This document shows positions 1-6,318 of a stretch of DNA of 8,921 bases, one piece after another; the first letter of the stretch is position 1, and each line of letters opens with the position of its first letter. The DNA comes from an uncultured Oscillospiraceae bacterium (GTDB lineage: Bacteria; Bacillota; Clostridia; Oscillospirales; Oscillospiraceae). The notes beneath the pieces are model-generated. The model did not search any database. It was given only the letters and a program-made list of their open reading frames with translations, and was not told where the DNA came from. Where the stretch lies: positions 1 to 8,921 of the forward strand of contig CARXAY010000045.1 in NCBI GenBank assembly GCA_949093475.1, written 5' to 3'. The position numbers were made by a program, and so were the translations under genes.

Positions 1-1008
1 GTGCCCATGCTGGGCACGCAGGGCGCGCTGACCATCGGGGAATTCTATGACCGTCTGGCCGAGCTGGTGGCCCCCATCGCCGACCGGTCGGGCCGCATCG
101 GGTTCTGCTTCTCCTTCCCCTGCCAGATCCTCCCCGATCTGGACGGACTGATCCTCCATTTCGACAAGGAGGTCAACATCAGCGGCGCAGAGGGCAGTAT
201 TTTGGGCGTGGGCCTGCGCGCCGCCTTGGAAAAGCTGGGCAAACGCCACGACCACAAGGTGGCGGTCATCAACGACACCGTGGCCGCCATGCTGGGAGCG
301 ATCAGCCAAAACCTTGGGGACGCGCGTTCCATGGGCTTCATCCTTGGCACGGGCACGAACATCTGCGCCTCCTTCCCCGTAGACAGCATCGGCAAGCTCC
401 CCGCTGTCCAGCGGGAAAAGGGCGGCACGATGGTGGTGAATTTGGAGTCGGGCGGGTTCGACGCGCTGGAGCGCTCCGCCGTCGACCTTGCCTTTGACGC
501 CACCTTGGCCGATCCGGGCACTCAGGTGCTGGAAAAGCTCATTTCGGGGGCATACCAAGGCCCTATGGCTCTGGCCTACCTGCGCTCGGCCGCCATTGAG
601 GGGCTGTTCTCCCCTGCGGGAACGGAGGGTCTCACCGCCCTCCCCGCTCTCTCCGCCAAGGACATCTCCGACTTCCTGAACGGCGGCGCCGACAATCCCC
701 TTGCCTTCCTGAACGCAGAGGACAAGGCGGTCACGCTGGACATTCTGGACGGCTTCTTCCGCCGGGCGGCCATGCTGACCGCGGCCACGCTGGCCGCCGT
801 GCTGGACGCCTGCGGCGACGCCAGAGACCCGGCCAATCCCGTGGCCATCGCCGCCGAGGGAACGACCTTCTACAAATGCCCCCTCCTCCATAAGTACCTG
901 CTGGAGGATATGGAGACCCTCGTCGCACAAGGCATGGGCCTTTACAGCAAGTTTGTTCAGGGAGAGAACCCCAACCTCACCGGCGCGGCGCTGGCAGCGC
1001 TGGGCTAA
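1..1008 (+). CDS. Hexokinase, eukaryotic-type family (5' end outside window)
   Basis: This is the C-terminal 335 residues of an ATP-dependent hexokinase, which phosphorylates glucose or related hexoses to the 6-phosphate in the cytoplasm at the entry to glycolysis. Seen in the sequence: FSFPCQ at about residues 37-42, the INDTVA catalytic segment (Asp92, equivalent to the catalytic base of yeast hexokinase), the glycine-rich ILGTGTN at 114-120, the sugar-binding NLESGGFD at 147-154 (Glu149), AAEGTTFYK at 284-292 in the adenosine-binding region, and a C-terminal TGAALAAL helix. The GTG at base 1 is in frame, but the family has roughly 90 or more residues before this point, including the phosphate-1 loop (LDLGGTNFR-like), which is absent here. 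I therefore read it as an internal Val and the gene as cut by the window edge. This fold belongs to the hexokinase family best known from eukaryotes, not the ROK glucokinases usual in Firmicutes. It converges on the CoA-transferase gene. Function is secure at family level; substrate preference is unknown. Confidence 0.88.
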   Translation: MPMLGTQGALTIGEFYDRLAELVAPIADRSGRIGFCFSFPCQILPDLDGLILHFDKEVNISGAEGSILGVGLRAALEKLGKRHDHKVAVINDTVAAMLGAISQNLGDARSMGFILGTGTNICASFPVDSIGKLPAVQREKGGTMVVNLESGGFDALERSAVDLAFDATLADPGTQVLEKLISGAYQGPMALAYLRSAAIEGLFSPAGTEGLTALPALSAKDISDFLNGGADNPLAFLNAEDKAVTLDILDGFFRRAAMLTAATLAAVLDACGDARDPANPVAIAAEGTTFYKCPLLHKYLLEDMETLVAQGMGLYSKFVQGENPNLTGAALAALG

Positions 1009-1033
1009 CGCCATCAAATGAATACATATGCAC

Positions 1034-1064
1034 AGAGGCTGCGTCGCCAAGCGACGCAGCCTCT
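1034..1064. terminator. Hairpin between convergent hexokinase and CoA-transferase genes
   Basis: A perfect 14-bp stem (1034-1047 with 1051-1064) encloses a 3-nt loop and sits between the hexokinase stop at 1008 and the CoA-transferase stop at 1088. The position suggests a bidirectional terminator. The plus strand continues TCATTT and the minus strand has no clean T-run, so intrinsic strength is uncertain in both directions. Confidence 0.65.
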
Positions 1065-1087
1065 TCATTTCCAAAAACCGCACGTTC

Positions 1088-2428
1088 TTACTGATTGCTC
1101 CTTCTCCAGATCTTGAGGGCCTCGGCTTCCTTGATCAACTCGTCGCGGAAGTCGGGGTGGGCGATGGAGATGATCCGCTCCGCCCGTTGCCAAGTGGACG
1201 TTCCTTTCAGGTTCACCATGCCGTACTCGGTGACCAGATACTGGACGTTGGCCCGGGTGTCGGTGACAATGCCCCCCTCGGTGAGCATGGGGCGGATGCG
1301 GGAGATCAGCTTGCCGTCCTTCCCCTTCATGGCGGAGGAGCAGCACAAAAAGCTCTTGCCCCCCTTGGAGAGGTACGCGCCCATGACGAAGTCCAATTGG
1401 CCGCCCGCGCCGGAGATCTGCCGCGTGCCGGCGGTCTCCGCCCCCACCTGACCGAAGATGTCCAGCTCGATGACGTTGTTGATAGAGATAAAATTGTCCA
1501 GCTGGGCCACCACCCGCACGTCGTTGGTGTAGTCCACGGGGGCGGACATACACTGGGGGTTGTCGTCCAGATAATCGTAGAGCTTTTGCGTACCCGCGCC
1601 GAAGGCGTAGACCTGCCGCCCGGTGTCCAGCGCCTTGTTCCGCCCGGTGATCTTCCCCGCCGCGGCGATGTCCACAAAGGCGTCCACATACATCTCGGTA
1701 TGTACCCCCAGATCCTTCAGATCGGACTGGGCGATCATCGCGCCCACGGCGTTGGGCATCCCGCCGATGCCAAGCTGGAGGCACGCGCCGTTGGGGATCT
1801 CGTTAACGATGAGATTGGCCACCGCCTTATCCACCTCGGTGGGCTCTCCGCCGCCGCCCAGCTCCCACATAGCGGCTTCGTTCTCCACAATGCCGCTGAC
1901 TTGGCTCACATGGATGGCGTTGTCCACCCCGCCGAGACACCGGGGCATTTTGGGGTTGACCTCCACAAAGATGTACTCGCTCCGGGCGCACACCGCCGCC
2001 AGATGGGACGCGCTCGGCCCGAAGGTAAAGTACCCGTGGGCGTCCATGGGGGAGACCTGAAAGAACGCGGCCTTGATGGGCGCGACGTTCTCCCGGTAGA
2101 ACCGGGGCAGCTCAGAGTAGCGCATGGGGTTGAAGTAGGTCGCGCCGTCGGCGATCATCTTCCGCTCCACCCCCGACATATGCCAAGAGTTCCAGATAAA
2201 GTGCCGCTCCGTGTCGGGCACCTGCATCACGGCGGGCTTTTCAAAGAGGATGCCGCCGCGCACCTTCACGTCCTCCAACGTCTCGTAACGCTTGGCCAAG
2301 GCGGCGTCGATGGCCCGGGGGGTGTTGACGCACCAACCGTAGTCGATCCAGTCGCCGCTCTCCACCACGCTTGCCGCCTGCTCGGCGGTGGTGAGCTTGC
2401 TGCGGTAGAGTTCCATCCAGTTCGCCAT
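1088..2428 (-). CDS. but: Butyryl-CoA:acetate CoA-transferase
   Basis: This 446-residue member of the acetyl-CoA hydrolase/transferase family moves CoA from butyryl-CoA to acetate. The reaction releases butyrate and acetyl-CoA, the main last step of butyrate formation in gut Clostridia. Seen: WNSWHMSGVERKM (79-91), FQVSPMDAHGYF (123-134), the CoA-binding LGIGGMPNAVG (219-229), HTEMYVDAF (243-251) with the presumed catalytic Glu245 that forms the enzyme-CoA thioester, ISGAGGQLDFVMGAY (338-352), and the C-terminal WQRAERIISIAHPDFR (413-428). The whole length agrees with my memory of Roseburia-type But, including the ending IWRRSN. That is closer than 4-hydroxybutyrate CoA-transferase, though the two are hard to separate by motif alone. 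The ATG at 2426-2428 has AAAAAGGAG (2439-2447) 10 nt upstream. The gene is monocistronic, with its own promoter at 2463-2491 and a terminator-like hairpin after it. No acetyl-CoA-to-butyryl-CoA pathway genes adjoin it, which is common for but. Confidence 0.9.
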   Translation of the reverse strand: MANWMELYRSKLTTAEQAASVVESGDWIDYGWCVNTPRAIDAALAKRYETLEDVKVRGGILFEKPAVMQVPDTERHFIWNSWHMSGVERKMIADGATYFNPMRYSELPRFYRENVAPIKAAFFQVSPMDAHGYFTFGPSASHLAAVCARSEYIFVEVNPKMPRCLGGVDNAIHVSQVSGIVENEAAMWELGGGGEPTEVDKAVANLIVNEIPNGACLQLGIGGMPNAVGAMIAQSDLKDLGVHTEMYVDAFVDIAAAGKITGRNKALDTGRQVYAFGAGTQKLYDYLDDNPQCMSAPVDYTNDVRVVAQLDNFISINNVIELDIFGQVGAETAGTRQISGAGGQLDFVMGAYLSKGGKSFLCCSSAMKGKDGKLISRIRPMLTEGGIVTDTRANVQYLVTEYGMVNLKGTSTWQRAERIISIAHPDFRDELIKEAEALKIWRRSNQ

Positions 2429-2462
2429 GGAAGATCGTCTCCTTTTTCACAAAGTCATCTTT

Positions 2463-2491
2463 ATTGTACGGCGGCAGGGGGAAAATGTCAA
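2463..2491 (-). promoter_or_regulatory. Near-consensus sigma-A promoter of but
   Basis: On the minus strand a perfect -35 TTGACA (2486-2491) lies exactly 17 bp from a -10 TACAAT (2463-2468, one mismatch to TATAAT). Transcription should start near 2456, giving a leader of about 28 nt before the ATG. The -35 begins 1 nt after the T-run of the upstream gene's terminator. No clear operator is visible, which fits constitutive high expression. Confidence 0.85.
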
Positions 2492-2492
2492 C

Positions 2493-2521
2493 AAAAACAG
2501 CGGCCTTGGGCCGCTGTTTTT
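2493..2521 (-). terminator. Rho-independent terminator of the nrdD-nrdG-SDR operon
   Basis: A perfect inverted repeat pairs 2493-2505 with 2509-2521 around a 3-nt loop. The core is GC-rich (CAGCGGCC) and is flanked by five A and five T, so the minus-strand transcript ends in a GC stem and U-run. The SDR stop codon TAA (2520-2522) overlaps the first A bases of the stem. The symmetry would also allow it to stop plus-strand transcripts. Confidence 0.9.
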
Positions 2522-3290
2522 AACGGATGCCTTGGGAAAGTGTCCACACCTTCATGGACAAGCGCTGGGGGCAGAGCTTGGACGCCAAATGGGTGACCTT
2601 GACAAACCACCCGTAGGTGGACATATCTTTCCCCCGCTTCGCGTCCCGCAGGGCCTTTGCCGCCACCTTGTCCGGGGTGGTCAGGCCCGCAAAGCTGCGG
2701 ACGGTCTTTTCCGCGCCGGTCTGGGCACGGTCAAACAGCCCCGTTTTCATCCAGCCGGGGCAGACGGCGGTGGCGGAAATACCCTTGTCCTTCAGCTCTA
2801 CGTTGAGGGCGCGGGTATAGTGACGGACAAAGACCTTGGTGGCGGCGTAGAGATCCATGTAGGGCAGCGGGAAAAAGGACGCCTGCGAAGCCACATTGAG
2901 GATACGGCCTCCCGTCCCCATGTGGGGGATGACAATCAGCCCCAACGCCACCACGGCGGAGACGTTCAAATCGATCATGTTCAGGGAGGTGTCCACGTCC
3001 ACCGCGTCGTACGGGCCGAATTTGTCAAACCCCGCGTTGTTGACCAAAAAGCGGACGTCCGCCCCCTCCCTGTCCAGCCGCTCGGCCAGCACGTTCAGGC
3101 TCTCCCTCTGGGTCAGATCCAGAGGAAGGGGGACGATCTTTTCCCCCAGCTCGGCCCTCAGCGCGGCCAGCTTGCTCTCGCTGCGGGCCACGCACCAGAT
3201 CTCCGTAAGCTCCGGCTCTTGGCGCAGCAGCTTGACAAATTCCCTACCAAAGCCGCCGTCCGCGCCGGTCACAAGGGCAATGCTTGCCAT
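2520..3290 (-). CDS. Short-chain dehydrogenase/reductase (SDR), substrate unknown
   Basis: A 256-residue cytoplasmic NAD(P)-dependent oxidoreductase of the classical SDR family, of typical length. Seen: the Rossmann cofactor motif TGADGGFG (8-15), a basic VARSESK (34-40) after beta-2 whose Arg36 hints at NADP(H), the NNAG motif (84-87), the catalytic tetrad Asn109, Ser135, Tyr148 and Lys152 (YAATK), and PGWMKTG (178-184) after the active site. All catalytic positions are intact, so it should be active. The ATG at 3288-3290 has GGAGG (3300-3304) 9 nt upstream. Only 20 bp separate it from the nrdG stop and no promoter or terminator lies between, so it is probably the last gene of the nrdD-nrdG transcript. 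The operon terminator overlaps its stop codon. Reaction and substrate cannot be told from the sequence; a carbonyl reductase for small aldehydes, ketones or acyl chains is possible. Confidence 0.88.
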   Translation of the reverse strand: MASIALVTGADGGFGREFVKLLRQEPELTEIWCVARSESKLAALRAELGEKIVPLPLDLTQRESLNVLAERLDREGADVRFLVNNAGFDKFGPYDAVDVDTSLNMIDLNVSAVVALGLIVIPHMGTGGRILNVASQASFFPLPYMDLYAATKVFVRHYTRALNVELKDKGISATAVCPGWMKTGLFDRAQTGAEKTVRSFAGLTTPDKVAAKALRDAKRGKDMSTYGWFVKVTHLASKLCPQRLSMKVWTLSQGIR

Positions 3291-3310
3291 GGCCGCTTTC
3301 CTCCCCTCTC

Positions 3311-3841
3311 CTACCGTTTCCTGTCGGGCAGCAGCACTAACTCCCCTGCCGCCCGGGTGGCGTTCAGGTCGATGAGCCGCTGGTTCTCGCTGCCCCGGAA
3401 GCGCAGGGCCAGATTCTTCTTCTCCTGAACGAACGGCCCGTCCACCAGCACGTCGAGGAGGGACAAAAGCTCCCGTGTGACCTCGCAGTTGGGGTGAGAC
3501 CCGGGCTGCAAAAGGGTGTCCAGCGTGAAGCCGGAAAAGGCCCAGACGGTCTTGTGGGGATACTTCTCCCGCACCCGCTTCACAAAGGGGAGCAGGGCGC
3601 GCTGGTTCTCCGGCTCAAAGGGTTCGCCCCCCAAGAGGGTGAGGCCGTTGATGTAGTCGGGGGCAAGCAGCTCCAAAATATAGTCCTCGGTCTCCTTGGT
3701 GAAGGGCTGGCCGTATTGAAAGTCCCATGTCTGGGGCTGAAAACAGCCGGGGCAGCGGTTAGTGCAGCCGGAGACAAAGAGGGTGACCCGCACCCCCTCG
3801 CCGTCGGCGATGTCGCAGTTTTTGATGTTGCCGTAGTACAT
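3311..3841 (-). CDS. nrdG: Anaerobic ribonucleoside-triphosphate reductase activating protein (radical SAM)
   Basis: A 176-residue radical SAM activase that uses a [4Fe-4S] cluster and S-adenosylmethionine to place the glycyl radical on NrdD, its partner encoded just upstream. Seen: the N-terminal NIKNCDIADGEGVRVTLFVSGC typical of the family (from about residue 5), the cluster ligands Cys26, Cys30 and Cys33 (CTNRCPGC, the CxxxCxxC pattern), the SAM-binding GGEP (71-74), and a C-terminal region with VDGPFVQ (133-139). The length matches the family (about 155-180). I chose the ATG at 3839-3841 because translation from it starts with the family N-terminus (MYYGNIKN) and AAAGGGG lies 9 nt upstream. 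The frame stays open into the end of nrdD, but that extension resembles no family sequence and would read through a palindrome. It is 65 bp downstream of nrdD with that palindrome in the gap, and 20 bp upstream of the SDR gene. Confidence 0.93.
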   Translation of the reverse strand: MYYGNIKNCDIADGEGVRVTLFVSGCTNRCPGCFQPQTWDFQYGQPFTKETEDYILELLAPDYINGLTLLGGEPFEPENQRALLPFVKRVREKYPHKTVWAFSGFTLDTLLQPGSHPNCEVTRELLSLLDVLVDGPFVQEKKNLALRFRGSENQRLIDLNATRAAGELVLLPDRKR

Positions 3842-3863
3842 ACCTTGATTCCCCTTTGCAAAA

Positions 3864-3890
3864 TAGGGGCGGGTTTCAAACCCGCCCCTA
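3864..3890. repeat. Perfect GC-rich palindrome between nrdD and nrdG
   Basis: Thirteen-base arms (3864-3876 and 3878-3890, TAGGGGCGGGTTT and its complement) are perfectly inverted around a single C. In RNA the loop would open to at least 3 nt. It fills much of the 65-bp nrdD-nrdG gap. On the minus-strand transcript it is followed by TTTT then GC, so it might be a weak, leaky terminator, an mRNA-stabilising hairpin at the nrdD 3' end, or a dispersed REP-like element. Only one copy is seen in this window. Confidence 0.8.
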
Positions 3891-3906
3891 CGGTGCATTT
3901 TGTCGC

Positions 3907-6105
3907 TTATAAGTGCAATACCCGATCCTTGATCTCCTGCGTGCGGCCCTGATTCCAGAACTGGGTGCCGATGTAGCCGCAGGTGCGCCGCGCCACGTTC
4001 ATCTTGTCCTGATCCTCGTTGCCGCACTGAGGGCAGCGCCACACCAACTTGCCGTCCTCCTCCACGATCTCGATCTCGCCGTCGTAGCCGCACTCCTGAC
4101 AGTAGTCCGACTTGGTGTTCAGCTCGGCGTAGATGATGTTGTCGTAGATGAACTTCATCACCTGCAAGACCGCCTCGATGTTGTCCTGCATATCGGGGAC
4201 TTCCACATAGCTGATGGCGCCGCCGGGAGAGAGGGCTTGGAACTGGGCCTCGAAGCGGAGCTTCTCGAAGGCGTCGATCTCCTCGGAGACGTGGACGTGG
4301 TAGGAGTTGGTGATATACCCCTTGTCGGTGATGCCCTCAATGACGCCGAAGCGCTTCTGGAGGCACTTGGCAAACTTGTAGGTGGTGGATTCCAGCGGCG
4401 TGCCGTAGAGGGAGTAGTCGATGTCCTCGGCCAGCTTCCACTCCTTGCACTTGTCGTTCATTTTCTGCATGACAGACAAGGCAAAGGGGGTGGCCGAGGG
4501 GTCGGTGTGGGATTTGCCGGTCATGTACTTGACGCACTCATAGAGCCCGGCGTAGCCCAGAGAGATGGTGGAGTAGCCGCCGTAGAGCAGCTTGTCAATA
4601 GGCTCGCCCTTCTTGAGCCGGGCCAGCGCGCCATACTGCCAGAGGATGGGGGCGGCGTCGGACAGCGTACCCTTGAGCCGCTCGTGGCGGCAGCGCAGCG
4701 CCCGGTGGCACAGCTCCAGCCGCTCCTCAAAGATATCCCAGAATTTCTCCATGTTGCCGCCGGAGGAGAGGGCCACGTCGGGGAGGTTGATGGTGACCAC
4801 GCCCTGATTGAAGCGGCCGTAATACTTGCGCTCGCCGGGGACATAGTTGCCCGCATTGGCGATGTTGCCCACGCCGGTCTCGGTAAAGCGGTCGGGGGTG
4901 AGGAAGGAGCGGCAGCCCATGCAGGTATACACGTCCCCCTTCAGCTCCAGCATCTTCTTCTCCGAGATGTAGTCGGGCACCATCCGCTTGGCGGTACACT
5001 TGGCCGCCAGCTTGGTGAGGTAGTAGTAGGGCGCGTCGTCGGTGATGTTGTCCTCCTCCAGCACGTAGATGAGCTTGGGGAAGGCGGGGGTGACCCACAC
5101 GCCGGCTTCGTTCTTCACGCCTTGGCAGCGCTGCTCTAAGGTCTCCTCAATGATGAGGGCCAGATCCTTCTTCTCCTGCTCGTTCTTGGCCTCGTTGAGG
5201 TACATATAAACCGTGACGAAGGGGGCTTGTCCGTTGGTGGTGAGGAGGGTGACCACCTGATACTGGATGGTCTGCACGCCCCGGCGAATTTCCTCCCGCA
5301 GGCGGGTCTCCACCAGCTCCTGCACGGCCGCCTCGTTGGCCTCCGCGCCGATCTGGGCCAGCTCAGCCTCCACCACCTTGCGGATCTTCTTGCGGGAAAC
5401 GTCCACAAAGGGGGCGAGGTGGGTGAGGGAGATGGACTGCCCGCCGTACTGGTTGGAGGCCACCTGCGCGATGATCTGGGTGGCGATGTTGCAGGCGGTG
5501 GAGAAGGAGTGAGGCCGCTCGATCATCGTGCCGGTGATGACCGTGCCGTTTTGGAGCATATCCTCCAAATTGACCAGATCGCAGTTGTGCATATGCTGGG
5601 CAAAATAGTCGCTGTCATGGAAGTGGATGATGCCGTCCCGGTGGGCCTCCACGATCTCCTCGGGGAGAAGCACCCGCTCGGTGATGTCCCGGGAGACCTC
5701 GCCGGCCATGTAGTCCCGCTGGGTGGAGTTGACCACGGGGTTCTTGTTGGCGTTCTCCTGCTTGGCCTCCTCGTTGCAACACTCGATGAGGGAGAGGATC
5801 TTCTCGTCGGTGGTGTTGCTGCGGCGCACCAGAGAACGGATGTAACGGTACGTGATGTAGTGCTTGGCCACCTCAAACGCGCCGTGGGCCATGATCTGGA
5901 CTTCCACCTGATCTTGGATCTCCTCCACCGAGGGGGAGCGGTTCATGGAGGTGCAGTAAAGCTCCACGCTCTGGGCGATGCGCTGGATCTGCACCGGGGT
6001 CAGCCGGGCGCTTTCTTCCACGGAATCGTTGGCCTTGCTGATGGCGGCGACGATCTTTTCGATGTCAAACACCACTTCTGAGCCGTTTCTTTTGATGACT
6101 TTCAT
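3907..6105 (-). CDS. nrdD: Anaerobic ribonucleoside-triphosphate reductase, class III large subunit
   Basis: A 732-residue oxygen-sensitive glycyl-radical enzyme that reduces ribonucleoside triphosphates to deoxyribonucleoside triphosphates for DNA synthesis without oxygen. Domains in order: an N-terminal ATP-cone (about 1-95, starting VIKRNGSEVVFDIEKI) for allosteric control; the ten-stranded barrel with HMHNCDLVNL (Cys175, one of the active-site cysteines), TTNGQAPFVTV (289-299) and CMGCRSFL (Cys398, the expected thiyl-radical cysteine); a zinc site (Cys669, Cys672, Cys691, Cys694); and the glycyl-radical loop RRTCGYIG (706-713, Gly710) near the C-terminus. All key residues are present, so it should be functional. 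Length is slightly above the roughly 710 of E. coli. The ATG at 6103-6105 has a modest AGGG (6113-6116) 7 nt upstream. It is the first gene of a probable nrdD-nrdG-SDR operon, transcribed from a promoter overlapped by an NrdR box. Its presence implies anaerobic growth. Confidence 0.96.
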   Translation of the reverse strand: MKVIKRNGSEVVFDIEKIVAAISKANDSVEESARLTPVQIQRIAQSVELYCTSMNRSPSVEEIQDQVEVQIMAHGAFEVAKHYITYRYIRSLVRRSNTTDEKILSLIECCNEEAKQENANKNPVVNSTQRDYMAGEVSRDITERVLLPEEIVEAHRDGIIHFHDSDYFAQHMHNCDLVNLEDMLQNGTVITGTMIERPHSFSTACNIATQIIAQVASNQYGGQSISLTHLAPFVDVSRKKIRKVVEAELAQIGAEANEAAVQELVETRLREEIRRGVQTIQYQVVTLLTTNGQAPFVTVYMYLNEAKNEQEKKDLALIIEETLEQRCQGVKNEAGVWVTPAFPKLIYVLEEDNITDDAPYYYLTKLAAKCTAKRMVPDYISEKKMLELKGDVYTCMGCRSFLTPDRFTETGVGNIANAGNYVPGERKYYGRFNQGVVTINLPDVALSSGGNMEKFWDIFEERLELCHRALRCRHERLKGTLSDAAPILWQYGALARLKKGEPIDKLLYGGYSTISLGYAGLYECVKYMTGKSHTDPSATPFALSVMQKMNDKCKEWKLAEDIDYSLYGTPLESTTYKFAKCLQKRFGVIEGITDKGYITNSYHVHVSEEIDAFEKLRFEAQFQALSPGGAISYVEVPDMQDNIEAVLQVMKFIYDNIIYAELNTKSDYCQECGYDGEIEIVEEDGKLVWRCPQCGNEDQDKMNVARRTCGYIGTQFWNQGRTQEIKDRVLHL

Positions 6106-6132
6106 GGTTTTTCCCTACTCTCTTTATAATTG

Positions 6133-6146
6133 AGCCGTCACCGGCT
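6133..6146 (-). other. Small leader hairpin with GUGA loop upstream of nrdD
   Basis: In the predicted nrdD leader RNA, AGCCG pairs with CGGCT around GUGA, a GNRA-type tetraloop. The stem has only 5 bp and could be chance in a GC-rich genome. No riboswitch fold is recognised around it. Confidence 0.3.
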
Positions 6147-6163
6147 AACTCGCGTCGAGGAAT

Positions 6164-6192
6164 ATTCTAACACACAAGATATAGTGTGTCAA
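6164..6192 (-). promoter_or_regulatory. Sigma-A promoter of nrdD
   Basis: On the minus strand a perfect -35 TTGACA (6187-6192) is 17 bp from a -10 TAGAAT (6164-6169, one mismatch). The start should fall near 6157, leaving a leader of about 50 nt. The spacer is filled by an NrdR box, so the promoter is strong but built to be repressed. Confidence 0.85.
6172..6187. promoter_or_regulatory. NrdR box 1, inside the nrdD promoter spacer
   Basis: The 16-bp site reads ACACTATATCTTGTGT on the minus strand and fits, from memory, the NrdR consensus ACACwATATATwGTGT with complete ACAC/GTGT ends. It fills the spacer between -10 and -35 and shares one base with the -35, where bound NrdR would block RNA polymerase. 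NrdR is the ATP/dATP-sensing repressor of ribonucleotide reductase genes; its own gene is not in the window. Confidence 0.85.
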
Positions 6193-6212
6193 TAGGTTTA
6201 CGATAAAATTCC

Positions 6213-6228
6213 CCACTATATTTTGTGT
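6213..6228. promoter_or_regulatory. NrdR box 2, upstream of the nrdD promoter
   Basis: The second 16-bp site reads ACACAAAATATAGTGG on the minus strand, with one mismatch in the outer arms. It starts 41 bp from box 1, close to four helical turns, so both sites face the same side of the DNA as expected for cooperative NrdR binding to tandem boxes. It lies 13 bp from the -35 of the divergent degV-type gene, so an effect on that gene is possible. Confidence 0.75.
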
Positions 6229-6241
6229 CCGGATTTATGGG

Positions 6242-6270
6242 TTGATTATTCCCTATAACAGGTATATAAT
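6242..6270 (+). promoter_or_regulatory. Sigma-A promoter of the degV-type gene
   Basis: TTGATT (6242-6247) is 17 bp from a perfect TATAAT (6265-6270) on the plus strand. The predicted start is near 6277, about 40 nt before the ATG at 6319. It lies back to back with the nrdD promoter in a locally AT-rich 213-bp gap. Confidence 0.83.
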
Positions 6271-6302
6271 GGTAAGTAAACAGAGAAGAGACCCTTTTGA
6301 AC

Positions 6303-6310
6303 AGAAAGGA
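6303..6310 (+). promoter_or_regulatory. Ribosome binding site fixing the degV-type start
   Basis: AGAAAGGA ends 8 nt before the ATG at 6319. The upstream ATG at 6310 shares a base with this site and so has no binding site at workable distance. Confidence 0.7.
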
Positions 6311-6318
6311 TGTGTACT

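Noticed and set aside
2481..2500. Possible Rex redox-repressor site near the but -35 (TTGTTGAC)
   Set aside because: Only one half resembles the TTGTTAA arm; the inverted TTAACAA half is missing, and the half present is explained by the terminator T-run and the -35.
1028..2596. Plus-strand open frame of 522 codons antisense to but
   Set aside because: It covers the but gene exactly opposite, starts beside a terminator hairpin, has His/Gly/Val-rich low-information composition and no family motif. It is a by-product of GC-rich codon use.
2427..3428. Plus-strand open frame antisense to the SDR gene and the nrdG end
   Set aside because: It reads through the but promoter and the operon terminator, and the opposite strand has a complete catalytic SDR sequence.
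3842..4093. Upstream extension of the nrdG frame, including an in-frame ATG at 3896-3898
   Set aside because: The added residues overlap nrdD or translate the palindrome, resemble no NrdG N-terminus, and the ATG at 3841 has its own ribosome binding site.
3913..5139. Plus-strand open frame of 408 codons antisense to nrdD (and another at 5227-6081)
   Set aside because: Both are opposite a well-conserved NrdD sequence, are leucine/valine/glycine-rich with no motif, and lack a promoter or ribosome binding site.
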